This document shows, one piece after another, positions 21,188 to 32,538 of a DNA stretch of 64,000 nucleotides. Both the position numbers and the translations under genes were made by a program. The notes beneath the pieces are model-generated. The model was not told the DNA's origin. It did not search any database and worked only from the letters and a program-made list of their open reading frames with translations. Each line of letters begins with the position of its first letter. The first letter of the stretch is position 1. Source of the stretch: Deinandra increscens subsp. villosa (taxonomy: Eukaryota; Streptophyta; Magnoliopsida; Asterales; Asteraceae); assembly GCA_039602395.1 (NCBI GenBank), contig JBCNJP010000017.1, positions 25,440,275 to 25,504,274 of the forward strand, in the 5' to 3' direction.

Positions 21188-23766
21188 TGTCACACCCCCA
21201 AAATACCACTAACGGAGTTTATACCGTTAAGGGGCGCGACTAGACCAGGATCCACAACCATTAGTTACAAATACTAAACGAATCAGAGTAAAGTCCAATG
21301 TTCATAAATAAAACAGTTCCAAAAGTTACGCAGCGGAATGTAAACATAAATATCTTAGCACTAGCCGCGTGCTTTAATTACAAAACATAAATTGTTATAT
21401 AAATTCCCAAGTTAGTTCAATAAAAGTAAACATTTTCTTGAGCCATGTCAACCTGCTCCGGATACTCCTCAGCGATCTGCAAAAGTGAAAACCACGCAAG
21501 TGTCAACCAAAAGGGCTGGTGAGTTCACGGTGGGCTTGTCATGCACTGGCCCGGTCTCATAACCATTTTCTTTGTCAACATATACATGCGTAATATTTGT
21601 TTTATGAAAGACGATACTTTTAAATGTCAATTACCAACTATTTAATATGCGCTTAGTCTTGTAAGAATTAAAGAACTCAACCGATATCGCGGGTAGCTAA
21701 TCCGTCATTTCATGCACTAAGGATGATTGTACCAAGCTGACTAATTATTCTGCGGTGTTCCACCGTCATTAATTTTTATTTGCGGACTTTCGTCACTGCT
21801 CTTTTTGCCTCCCCCGTGTCCTCCTCTTGGGATCACGGTGTCAAATAGGCTGATATTGTTCCCTGTGCACCTCCAGTGCCCCGGAGCGGAGTTTGTCAAA
21901 CTCCAGTAGATCTACCCAACATCCCCTCGCTTCCACGAATTAATGGCACAATTAATTATGAGGACTTTTTATTTAACCAAAAACATTCCTTAGAAATCAT
22001 GTGATATCATTTGGTTTAAAGTCTTTAACCTATGCTAGCCATATTAAAACATTTCACTTAGGGTTTCTTTCGAAACCAAAAATCATTTATCAGTTTTATT
22101 TTTCGTAACGACGACTTGATTCCTTCCCCAAGTGTTCCCATAAACACTTGGTGAAAATCAGTCAATTTGTATTCGTCCGGTGCTCGGCACTCGTAAGCTT
22201 TGTCAGCATTATTTCTAAGTTGTTCTTTCCGTCCCTATCGGGATCGTGTCTTGCGGGTTAGTGACACTCACCTTTGGTTGCTCGGCTAGACTTGCTTAAT
22301 TATCCTTGAATTGGTTTCTTAATGAAGACCTATAATTCATTTAGGTCTTATATATTAGTCTTGTGTCTAATTTATTTCAAACAACGTTCACTATGGCCCA
22401 TAACATAGCACGTTAAGCTAAGACACGACATATCGACACACGACACCGATGGTTGATCATAAGCAAGGGTTCACATAGTACAGAAATCAGACATGTATCA
22501 TCATGGCATAATCATGTAAGTCATGGCATAACACTTAAGCAAATTTCACAAGTTTGGTTTTTGGGTCAGGTCTTAGTTTCGCTAGCATAGTTTCGCTAGG
22601 CAGTTTCGCTAGGTGCACGGGCAGCACTTTCGCTAGGCAATGCCTGGTGACACAGTTTCGCTAGGCTAGTTTCGCCCGAAACTGCTGACGCAGTTTCGCT
22701 AGCCTAGTTTCGCAGGGAAACTGGTTTGAACTTTCGTTCAGGTATTTCGCTCGATAGTTTCGCTTGAGCTGGTCTGGTCAGGTTCCCGGCGACACTATAG
22801 TTTCGCTGGTCAGTGTCGCTGGAAGGAGATATAATTTCGCTACTTAGTTTCGCCCAGAGAACACACAGTTTCGCTGGTCGCGAAAAACATACGGATTTGC
22901 CTAAAAATCAACCTAACAGCTTCTGATCATACATGCAATTCATTATCTAGCATCCATAGGCATTTACCAACATAAATCAAGCAACTTTAACACGTTTAAC
23001 ATGCATTTTGTCATCAAATCACCAAAAAGCACATTTTAACCTAAAAAGACCTATTCTAGCATAAATCATCATCATGGTTTGTTTTTACACGTAAAGTTTC
23101 TGACTTTAAGGTAGATCTAGCATCCTAAAGCAACATATTAAGAGATCAAGCAATTACATGAGGGTTTGAGCATGCTTTAAGAAGAAAACATATAGAAAAG
23201 CATAAAACATGGTTTTTGGGACTCACGATTTGATCTAGGATTCAAACGGGTGTTGTCTCAAGGCTGAGATGATGATTCTTGATGGTTTCTTGGCTGACCA
23301 GAATCTCCAGGAGAAAAGAGTGTGTGTGTGTTGTTGTGTGGTTTGAGCAAATGAGGCTACTAGGGTTTATTAAGTTTATTTATATCAGAGGCTAGTTTCG
23401 CTGGCAGTTTCGCTGGCCAGGCGAAACTAGCTCTGGTCACGAGTTAACGGGTAGTTTAGCTGGTTACCGGGCGACACTATAGTTTCGCCCGTTAGTTTCG
23501 CTGACTACTAAAACGGGTCAATTTTCACATAATCAAGTATTTACAATTAACCATGCTATTCACAATAATAAGTCATGTATTTAAATCACATTGTACATAA
23601 GGACAATCAATGATGAACACATAACACATATGGGCGGGTTCGGTGATCAACCAAAGGTCGTGGACGTATTCGGCCTAGTTAAGCATTAGTTACTTAAGTT
23701 AACACTTATAACGTAACTAACGGGTTTGTCTAACGGAAGTTAACCTTGAAATTCTCGGGTGTCACA
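21188..23766 (-). repeat. 5' LTR of the chromovirus (right copy)
   Basis: 2579 bp, about three substitutions from the left copy. It contains the same two TTTCGC clusters (22571-22881 and ~23394-23508). Confidence 0.93.
23376..23384 (-). promoter_or_regulatory. TATA box of the chromovirus promoter
   Basis: Minus-strand TATAAATAA. Downstream comes a typical plant 5' leader (AAACCCTAGTAGCC, then CT/CA-rich sequence). Upstream lies the second AGTTTCGCT cluster, which is therefore promoter-proximal. Confidence 0.55.
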
Positions 23767-25141
23767 TTTTTATTATAAAAAAACTTAGGGTATTATCCAT
23801 TATAACATTTTATAATATCCTTCAAAAGATCGAAGCTTATTTCAACATCGTTTAGTCAATTTGGGCAGAACAACGTTATGAAAACCCTAATTTTGGCTCA
23901 TTAACAAAACCTTAACCAAACCTTTTCCAATTGTGAAATAAACTTAGGGCTTTCTTAAAACACATTAAATTAGGATTACCTACAAAAATTCAGACCTTAA
24001 TTCCCACCCGATCACCCGATTTTAGCAAAACAAGCTCAAGAACCCTAATTTTTTATCATTTCTAGAAACCATACTTAGACATAATATTATCAAAAACTGA
24101 AAGAGGTTATTGTTAAGCATACCAATAAGTGATGACTGCAGAAATTTGGCTCCAGAAGCCTCAACGTTTGTGCGTATTGCTCCGACGAAGTTTCTGGTTC
24201 GAAAATGGGGTTTTCGGGTTAAGATTCAGTGAATTGGCGAGTTGTACAGATGATTTCGAGCTCCTATTTATATCTAAAGGTGCGCCTTGATGATCTAACA
24301 CGTCCCTAGGTGACTCATGATCGAAAATCGACGCGTAGGTGATCCATTCTTGCACTCCAAGTTGAAAACGTGGCCAATTTACGAACCTGGGATCTTTCTG
24401 CGCTGCTGTTGATCTTCGCGTATCGCGCACGGTTGAGGGGAGTGGCTCGCGATACGCGAGCCACCTGTTTCCGGCCAGACATTGATTTTTGACATATTTA
24501 GCCCTTCTACTTTGGTTTAGTGCATTTCTAGCCCCTAAACTTCTAACCTTTCATCATTTTATGTACGAAAACCTTATGGGATATATTTATAATAATTTAT
24601 AAGGTTTATAAGGCTCGGGATTCGTACGATAACATATATATACAATCATATATATTTTCTTTATTATTAGCTAATTTACGTTTTAGCCCCTCAAACTTTA
24701 CAATACTTATCATTTCATCTTATAAATCATATTAGGATATATTTTTACTATATTCTAAGCCTCGGGATACTTATAATAATTATAGATACGTATAATATCC
24801 GTATATGTTTGTATCTTTGCATAAATTACACTTTTATTCTTTTTACTTTTCCGTTAACTATTAACACACGTATTTACACGTATATATCCATCAATTCACA
24901 CAAGTATTATTATGTTAATCATATAACATATATTCATATCATACTTTACCTTCATTAACATTTAACACATTCGTTTATGCATATTTCACCATATAGGCTA
25001 TCAAACATGTATATCTAACACATGCAACTTATCTAAGGCATAGTCTTACCACATTTATCAATTAAACTCACGTATTTATAATATAAACACGTATTTACTA
25101 TATATATCATGTATCTGTGAAATTTGGGGTGTTACACCTAC

Positions 25142-25215
25142 AGACCCGTGTTCAAGCCCGGTGGGGGTTTATTTCGGCTCCCTCCCAAATTGGGAAGTAT
25201 CATGCTAGATAAGTT
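25142..25215 (+). repeat. Right half of a possible SINE
   Basis: GTTCAAGCCCGGTGGGGG resembles a Pol III B box followed by the CTCCC-rich body typical of plant tRNA-derived SINEs. Joined in order to 8090-8135 once F2 is removed. Tentative. Confidence 0.35.
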
Positions 25216-26884
25216 TTTTTTTATTTTTTTTATATATATTTTTTTGTTTTCCTTTATTAGATATTGCCCCTTGGTTAGGATATGAACTGAAGTTTACTTT
25301 TTTACTACTTTTTTTCGTCGTTATTAATTATTGCCCCTTGGATAGAATATAGAGAAATATATCCTCCAGAGGAAAACTTTTTTTACGTTTAACACCGTCT
25401 CTTACTAACGAATTTCTCATCCGTATCTTTCTTAGTAATTGTTTAGATTTTTTTAATCAATCAAGAATACCTGCATGACTCAGTGGCTCCTACGTAAGAT
25501 ACTCTTTTACACTTTTTAGATGTTAAAAAAACGAAAACTTTTTTTAAAACGTTTTTTTCTCTATTTTCGTCGAGTAGCATGTTTGGTAAACGTCAACCAC
25601 GGTTACCACCGCAACGTGCGCTCATGCTCTTCACGTCCATAACTACGTCCACCACAACACGCAGGGAGCTCTAAACGTAGTCTATTGTTATAATAATGAT
25701 AACAATATCTTGGTATCATATCTCTTTCATCTTGCTCAACATCAAATCTCTTTCATCTTGCTCAACTCGGTTTATTTTGTTTGGATCACCACGCTGGAAG
25801 TATGGAAATATAAGCCTACGTATCGGGTTTAAGGCCCAATGTTTTGTATTATTGGGTTGTTTTTCGGATGTTATTAAAATAAAATATGTTATTGGGTCAA
25901 TGTTTCGTTTTTAAATTATTGGGTTGAATCAAAGTTTGAGGTGCACACATTGACACAAGTTACAAAAGTTACCCAAGAAAAGAAAAGAATAATCAATTTC
26001 ACAATAAACTAGTATGTTTTAAACCGGAGTAAATGAAACTCTCGAAATAAACTTAAAAAAATATAAAAATGCTAGTAGAATCAAATAATTATTTATATTC
26101 ATATTGCATTCAAACAAAAATAGAACTTAAAATTATTATTAATTTAACAATATAAGTCGGTGACTTATTGACTATAATTACAAAAATACCATATCTTCTT
26201 ATTTACCCATCATCTTTCCTAAGCTTTTAATTTTATTGTCTGCAACTCTTGCCGGATAACTTTTTTTTGATAAACCCTTTTTCCACTTCACCTTCTTTTA
26301 CTTTAACTTTCTTACACTAAGGCGGGGGAGTGGTAAATTTTAAGTTTTGAAAAGTTTTGGTATTAACAAATAGGAGGATGCCACGTATAAAAAAGAGAAA
26401 GAAGTAGACTTTTTGAAAATTTTTAAGAGAAAGTGGTAGAATTTAAGTAGTATAATTAGAATATATTTTATTTAAATAAAAAAAGAGTGAACCCATACAC
26501 CAAGCAATAAAATTATCTCACCCACCTCCTTGGTCCCACCATCCCATTCTTTTTTTTTTTTCCTTCGGCAACATGTAACTGAAATCTAACTTTGCCAATG
26601 AAGAATATTGGGTGGCGGTGGTGTGGGTTTTGAAGTTTCACTAGACGATTGAGTTTGCCGCTGCCACTCCGCTCACCCTAAAACTATACTCTTCTATTAA
26701 CAATTTAGAGGGTCAAAGTATAAAAATCAACTGGGTTATTAATCTTCTAGTTAAAAAGACTTTCATCACCAGAGGGTTAACGACCCTCCTGACCTCCTTT
26801 ATGGAATGACAGATTTAGCCTTGGTCCTGGTCTATATAATATATATTTCTATACACAGCCGGCATTTTAAAGGGAAAATTACTC
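25216..26884. other. AT-rich intergenic DNA, nothing assigned
   Basis: Long T runs, no long reading frame with recognisable domains, no terminal repeats that I can pair. Confidence 0.5.
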
Positions 26885-28265
26885 CAGTGGCCCTTGACTC
26901 AAATTTAATTAACAAAATGGCATTTGACCAAGAAGTTTATCATTTTGTCTAACCAATAGTAAGTTGCCACATCATTTTCTTTATGTGTATTCTCCGGTCC
27001 TATTCTCCATTTCATAAAATTATTCTCCAAATCATATAACTATTCTCTAATTTTGTTGGTATTCTCCGCTTGTATTCGCTTAAAATAAAAATTAATTAGA
27101 ATTTTGAAGTTGGCGAATAAGTAAAGCGAATAGTACAAAACAATGGCGAATGTTAAAATTCAATTATTTATAATATTTCAATTTTAACCTTTTTAATTAA
27201 ATAAGCACCTTAATATGTGTTTGGTTTATAATTTATATTTAATAACATTTTTAAAAAATTTAAATATACAGTAGATCATAATTTTTTTTTCCGAACATTT
27301 TGACCTAAGTTTTATTAAAAACGCAGTTGTTTTTGAAAAATAATTAACTCTCGTAAATAATTTTCTATAACTTTTTAAAAAAATAACAAGAGTTTGAGAA
27401 AAAAATATTATTATATAAAGGCGAATTCAAATAAATAGTCCTATAGTTGGAGGAAAAATATAAGGAATTATATAAAATTTTGAAGAGTGTGAGTTCAAAA
27501 AAATATTGTATTAAAATTTCTAAAAAGTATTATGTTTTAAATTTTATATTTGGATCTATTTTTAACAAATCTGCTCTTTTATTTCAAAAAAAACGTTATG
27601 GCTTACTCCGTAACTATTTTTTATAACTAGTACATGTTAACAAATCAATACTATTTATCACAGTCTATACTTTTTATTAATATTTTTTTATTTACGTATA
27701 TCTTTTAACAAATAATCTTATGTGTTTTTTTATAACTTTTTTATAATATTTAAAGTTTATCATACTCTTTATTTCTAATATTTAAAGACTCATATTGAGT
27801 TTTATTTAGAAAATGGATCTTTCTCATAAATTTTACAAGCTTGAAATTCTTTTTTAACCCGAACTTTTTGAAAATTTTATATAATTACTTACACCTTCTC
27901 TCCAACTAGAAAACTTTCTTTATTTGTACTCGTCTTTTTATAATATTTTTAACCAATCACTTTACTATTATCTTCAATTTTTTTTATTTTTTAACAGTTA
28001 TACAAAGTCTGTTACAGGACTTAATTGCTTTTTCAAAATATAACTCCGTTTTTAATAAAACTTATGTTAAAATGTTAAGAAAAAATCGAAGCTTAATTAA
28101 TTAAAAGGTTAAAAACTAAAATATTAAAATTATCAAAGTACATTCGCCAAATTCATGTTGCATTCGCCGTACTCACTTGCTATTTTTAAAGTCAAAAGGC
28201 CATTTTGAAAAATTAGTAAGTCAAAGGCTATTTTGTTAATATAATATGGGTCAGGGTTTAGGATC
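26885..28265. repeat. Large fold-back element, ~1.4 kb
   Basis: The left arm (from CCAGTGGCCCTTGACTC) and right arm (ending in TCAGGGTTTAGG) are inverted repeats over several hundred bases. Matched blocks include ~26910-26945 with ~28218-28245, ~27110-27230 with ~28080-28150, ~27280-27345 with ~28030-28085 and ~27400-27490 with ~27840-27960. The centre (~27550-27800) is unpaired. There is no coding capacity. It is probably a non-autonomous DNA transposon or fold-back element. Confidence 0.75.
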
Positions 28266-28410
28266 AAATGCGGCAGACCATTTTGCTTAAGTTCAGTGCG
28301 GCCAAATCTGGACCACTAGATCAATTTGATGGATGGATAAGATTATAAGAGATGAGAGAGAAGGAGTGGAGGAATCTTAAAGCTGGAAGGGTAAATGTGG
28401 AAAACAATAT

Positions 28411-29004
28411 TTATTCAAGTTCCCCCTCAATTTTTAAACGACCATAACTTTTTCATACGACGTTATTTTTGAAAACGAATTTCACCATATTTCTAGTCGT
28501 GATTTTGTCTTTAATTTGAGACTAGGTTTGCTTGATTTGGAGAAAAAAAATTTCACGTTTTTTACGACGCTGGTCTATGCTGGCTGTGCTGGTGGAATTG
28601 TGCTGGCTGTGCTGGTTTGTGCTGGCTGTGCTGGTGGAATTGTGCTCTTGTGCTGGTACACTGGTCTTTCAGCGCTGGTCTATGCTAGTATGTGTTGTGC
28701 TGTGCTGGTGTACAATGTCAATGTTTTTTTTTTAAATTAAAAAAAAGATGTCTACGCTTCGAATTAAAATCTAAAAATTTTTAGGACCCTAAATCGCAGC
28801 TAGTACTACCCAAAAATTAAAAAAAAAAAAAAAAACTAGAAAAAACCCGGTTAAAACGTCAAAAAAAGAGTTTCTTCAAATCGAGCAAATCTAGTCTCAA
28901 ATTAAAGATAAAATCACGACTAGAATTATGGTGAAATTCGTTTTCGAAAATAACGTCGTATGAAAAAGTTATGATCGTTTTAAAAACTGGGGGAACTTGA
29001 ATAA
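28411..29004. mobile_element. MITE-like element with terminal inverted repeats and a minisatellite loop
   Basis: Termini TTATTCAAGTTCCCCC and GGGGGAACTTGAATAA are perfect inverted repeats and extend into ~155-bp arms (28411-28566 and ~28850-29004). The loop holds a GCTGGTCTATGCTGGCTGTG-type minisatellite (28567-28710) and an A run. Open frames there are repeat artefacts. Confidence 0.8.
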
Positions 29005-29691
29005 CTACCAAATATACCACATATGGGGAGAAATCTGGACATTCTTAATATGCCCCTGTATGTACCGGATGTAGGTAACTTTGCCTGATGTACGGGAACC
29101 TTTGGTTATTTTGATAATTTTCCCCATTTTAAATCACCGTAAAAGAATGTATACAAAACCTTAGAATTGTCTAGATTAGAGGGTTATAGATTAGCTGATA
29201 CAATCTAGAATTAGATGTATCCAAACGCTCTATAAAATAATCATGAAAATCTATATATATAGTAGGAATCTTTCAAGCAATACATATGTTTCCTTTTATT
29301 TATCTAACGTACTCTTTACAACTCTTCCGTTGTAAAACCCACTTACACCACCTCAACAAAGCTTACAAAGAAATTTATCCTAATGGTGTCTGTGTATATT
29401 TAATTATTGGTTTTTATTTAATTTAATTTTCTTATTGGTTTTATTTAATTTTATTATTGGTTTTTATTTATATTAACATATGATTTTATCATGACCATCT
29501 TTTTGTTTTTTTGGTTTCGCATGAGATTTACCTCTAGACCGTTGTATTCATAAAAGGTTACTAAATATGTAGATGATTAGATAAAATGATCTTAAAGTGA
29601 AATTCCATTTGATTCATGTACTTTTCCACTAAATTCTTTTCTTTTTAGGTGTGGAGTGGGTTATATGTCTATTTATAAATGACATAAAGTA
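29005..29691. other. AT-rich spacer, nothing assigned
   Basis: Short repeated ATTGGTTTTTATTTAATTT units near 29405-29480; no gene or terminal repeat seen. Confidence 0.5.
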
Positions 29692-29696
29692 ACATT

Positions 29697-30044
29697 TGAT
29701 ATGGATCCGGATGATCCGTATTCGAACCCGGTTCGCAACCAGGGAATCTGAACCCTATCGGGTTTCTTGTTCCCTACTCTATCTTTATCTTTAGTAATTA
29801 TTATTATTAAATAAGTTTCCTAGTTTAAGTGTGTTTCCTATTATTTGTTTCTCTATTTAAACACAATTGTAATTCATATTATGGGAGTTGAATTATTATT
29901 GAAGTTTCTTGTTGAACAGGTTTTGTTCAATCGATAGCTCCGGTTGGCCGGATATCAAACCGTCGACGGTTCTTGGTTGGCCAAGGTCGTTGCCGCTAGG
30001 TTTAGCCTAGGTTTATCATCACCCGCTTATACGAATCCGTATCA
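29697..30044 (+). repeat. 5' LTR of element E
   Basis: 348 bp, begins TGATATGGATCCGG and ends GAATCCGTATCA. Confidence 0.92.
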
Positions 30045-30073
30045 AGTGGTATTCAGAGATCAGGTTACTCAGG

Positions 30074-31258
30074 ATGTCAGATCGTGAGGGAGATCGTTGT
30101 CAGCATCGTAGATTCGCCGCCGGAGGCAACGAGCATGAAAAACGTGACCCACGTGACGTTGCTGAGATTGAAAGGTTACAACAACGGGTTCGTGAACTCG
30201 AGTTTTGTCCCTTCTATAAAGTCGCACCTCGATACGATGACGACAGGATTATTCCCGACATGAAAGAGTGTTTGCGTATTCAAGAGTTTCTTGGGTGGAG
30301 TAATTTTCCGCTAACCGTTTCCCCACAAGGGCGACCCGCGCCGTCCACACAATCTGCGCCGCCTACTTCTCTGTTGGCGAAACCCGCTTTCGCACCCTCC
30401 GTGCCCGCCATTGCAGCAACTAATGCTCTGCCACCACCCCTGAATAAGCTTGCGCCGAATGGTAAACAATCACTACGCACGGGAGGTTTGGATAATTTTT
30501 GTGTGGATAATTTTTGTGTTCGATATAATTTTTTTGAATCAGCTGGAGAGTCCCAATTTTTGGTTGATTTTCTTTTTGTCGGCCGTGATTTCTGGAGTTC
30601 GGTTCATACTAGTTTGAGGTTCAATTGGGATTTAAAAAGTCCATGGCAGAACAATTGTGATGCAAAGGGTAGAGATAATTTTGTCAACTATTTTAAATAC
30701 AATTTTGAAAAGTTTGATATCCTCCCAGTCGATTATTTTGGGATCTCCACGATATTTGGGTTTCAATTTTATTTTTTTAGAGGGGCAAGAATTTGTATTG
30801 GATGGATGAGAATATTTCTCAACTTAAATTCCACCTCTCAAATCCAATTTGAGTCGAATTCCGTATCTTTTGGCGTGAGAATTGCCTTCCATTTAGGATT
30901 TGCTCAATTTTTTAAAAGGGTTCGAGTTATTCGTGGTAATGATTGGTTGGTTAGTGATGGTGTCCATTTCAACATTGACATTGATCTTTTTGATGTTCTC
31001 AAGACTCGAGGACGAGTCTTTTTCGAAGAGGGGAAGAGGGAGAAGGAGGTGGAAGGGCTCGGTAACCCAATAGACCCAGGACCCGCCCATCAGAATTATG
31101 TTTTATTAAAGACGGCCAAGGTGACACGAGAAGACAAAGTCGAAGAGTCGGTCGTAACAACATTGAACGACAACCGCGAAGATATTCCGTTTGATCCTGG
31201 TGGGTTGTCATCCGATCTTAAAACTCGAGGACGAGTTTTTCGAAGAAGGGGAGGATGA
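30074..31258 (+). CDS. Element E open frame (394 aa), deletion-derived Gag/Pol remnant
   Basis: Starts at ATG shortly after the primer site. Residues 1-~145 are charged then Pro/Ala-rich and resemble the N-terminus of a plant gypsy Gag. Residues ~145-300 are unusually rich in Phe and Asn and match no domain I recognise; they lie in a T-rich stretch. The last ~100 residues contain two copies of an LKTRGRVF motif, the second running into the purine tract, as at the C-terminus of some gypsy Pol proteins. The stop TGA is supplied by the first bases of the 3' LTR. An open frame across the whole interior is notable, but whether it is translated is unknown. Confidence 0.55.
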   Translation: MSDREGDRCQHRRFAAGGNEHEKRDPRDVAEIERLQQRVRELEFCPFYKVAPRYDDDRIIPDMKECLRIQEFLGWSNFPLTVSPQGRPAPSTQSAPPTSLLAKPAFAPSVPAIAATNALPPPLNKLAPNGKQSLRTGGLDNFCVDNFCVRYNFFESAGESQFLVDFLFVGRDFWSSVHTSLRFNWDLKSPWQNNCDAKGRDNFVNYFKYNFEKFDILPVDYFGISTIFGFQFYFFRGARICIGWMRIFLNLNSTSQIQFESNSVSFGVRIAFHLGFAQFFKRVRVIRGNDWLVSDGVHFNIDIDLFDVLKTRGRVFFEEGKREKEVEGLGNPIDPGPAHQNYVLLKTAKVTREDKVEESVVTTLNDNREDIPFDPGGLSSDLKTRGRVFRRRGG

Positions 31259-31603
31259 TATGGATCCGGATGATCCGTATTCGAACCCGGTTCGCAACCA
31301 GGGAATCTGAACCCTATCGGGTTTCTTGTTCCCTACTCTATCTTTATCTTTAGTAATTATTATTATTAAATAAGTTTCCTAGTTTAAGTGTGTTTCCTAT
31401 TATTTGTTTCTCTATTTAAACACAATTGTAATTCATATTATGGGAGTTGAATTATTATTGAAGTTTCTTGTTGAACAGGTTTTGTTCAATCGATAGCTCC
31501 GGTTGGCCGGATATCAAACCGTCGACGGTTCTTGGTTGGCCAAGGTCGTTGCCGCTAGGTTTAGCCTAGGTTTATCATCACCCGCTTATACGAATCCGTA
31601 TCA
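31256..31603 (+). repeat. 3' LTR of element E
   Basis: 348 bp, identical by eye to the 5' LTR; preceded by GAAGGGGAGGA. Confidence 0.92.
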
Positions 31604-31608
31604 ACATT

Positions 31609-32231
31609 TGTTTGGCCTTTTCTTTTGGTCTAAAGAAGAGGGGTATGACATTATTGACCACATTCATTAATATGGAGGAGTTGGAGTGGAACATTAAAAA
31701 ATCACAAAAATACAATACTTGATTTTGCACGTGTTAGTATCTATGTTCATAAAATCATGCTAAAATTATATCACACGTGAATCAGCTATGGTTCACTATA
31801 AGATTAATACCTAACTTGTACGTTTTATATTAACCTCATAAATTTTCCGTAGTCACCTCTTTACATTTTATTTTTAGATTTCGTATTCAATAACATCCCA
31901 AGAAATTTTTATTTGAAACCAAAAAGTAACTAGTAATGTCATGCTTACATTAAAGTAACTAAAGATAATCATTAAAATAATTAACAATTAATGTGAAATT
32001 ATAAAATAATATAATATTTTATTAATTTACTTTTTACTACATTTCACATGTAATATAATTTTATTAATTTTTATTACATTTTGAACTTTTATGAATAAAT
32101 TTTTCAAACTTTTAAATTTTATGAATAAGTTTTCAAACTTTTTTAGTTTCTGTACACAGTTTATTTTTGGGAAACTATTAAATTATTTTATAATATATGT
32201 AATATCTTTAGTATATATGAATCTAAAAACA
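31609..32231. other. AT-rich spacer, nothing assigned
   Basis: No reading frame or repeat pair recognised. Confidence 0.5.
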
Positions 32232-32538
32232 GTTTTAAAATGGAACATTGGCTTCTATTAATCCCAATTATCCTATATTGGCCGATAATAATCACAGTTT
32301 TGATTTTTCCATGTAATAATCAAATTATTAAACCATTGGCCTATATTGATCCGCCGTTAACTATACACTAACTCCGTTAGTGAGGGACTGATTTTGTAAT
32401 TTCTTAAAATGAATAAACTTTTTTGTAAATATTTTTTAAACTCACTATTCCCGTGAGTTTTAGAAGCAGGATTATAATTTGTTCGGGGTTTTAGTCAAAT
32501 TATCGGGCATATACCTCCTCCATTGCAGAGATATTAAT

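Larger units (their letters stand above)
13192..23766 (-). mobile_element. Full-length Ty3/gypsy chromovirus (Tekay-like), nested in LTR F2
   Basis: Two 2579-bp LTRs (13192-15770 and 21188-23766) flank a 5.4-kb interior. The duplication ttttt lies at 13187-13191 and 23767-23771. The LTRs differ at about three positions, so the insertion is young. Domain order on the minus strand is Gag, zinc knuckles, protease, reverse transcriptase, RNase H, integrase, C-terminal chromodomain-like region; this order and the chromodomain define a chromovirus, and the Tekay/Del clade is my best guess. Two in-frame stops interrupt the Gag-Pol frame (20505-20507, 19947-19949), so this copy is probably not autonomous as it stands. 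Confidence 0.93.
8136..25136 (-). mobile_element. Solo LTR F2 (gypsy type), interrupted by F1 and by a chromodomain gypsy element
   Basis: Starts TGTGACGCCC at 8136 and ends GGGTGTTACA at 25136, flanked by the 5-bp duplication cctac (8131-8135 and 25137-25141). Removing the two nested insertions leaves about 3285 bp (8136-9469, 12606-13191, 23772-25136). No internal retroelement region is present, so this is a solo LTR formed by LTR-LTR recombination. Orientation is inferred from the similarity of its termini to the other minus-strand gypsy LTRs. Positions ~8680-8900 contain three tandem copies of an ~80-bp unit. Confidence 0.8.
29697..31603 (+). mobile_element. Element E: 1.9-kb non-autonomous LTR retrotransposon
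   Basis: Two 348-bp LTRs (29697-30044 and 31256-31603), identical by eye, flank 1211 bp and are bounded by the duplication acatt (29692-29696 and 31604-31608). A primer site (TGGTATTCAGAGATC, a one-base-longer initiator-Met type) follows the 5' LTR and a purine tract (GAAGGGGAGGA) precedes the 3' LTR. The interior keeps what looks like the start of a gypsy Gag and the end of its Pol, with the rest deleted or replaced. Identical LTRs mean a recent insertion. Confidence 0.92.

Noticed and set aside
8136..25136. First impression of a full gypsy element with 8136-13191 and 23772-25136 as its LTRs
   Set aside because: The two parts are not repeats of each other and the cctac duplication encloses the whole; it is one solo LTR split by insertions.
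28516..28740. Cys/Leu-rich open frames resembling membrane proteins
   Set aside because: They translate the GCTGG minisatellite in the loop of a MITE-like element.
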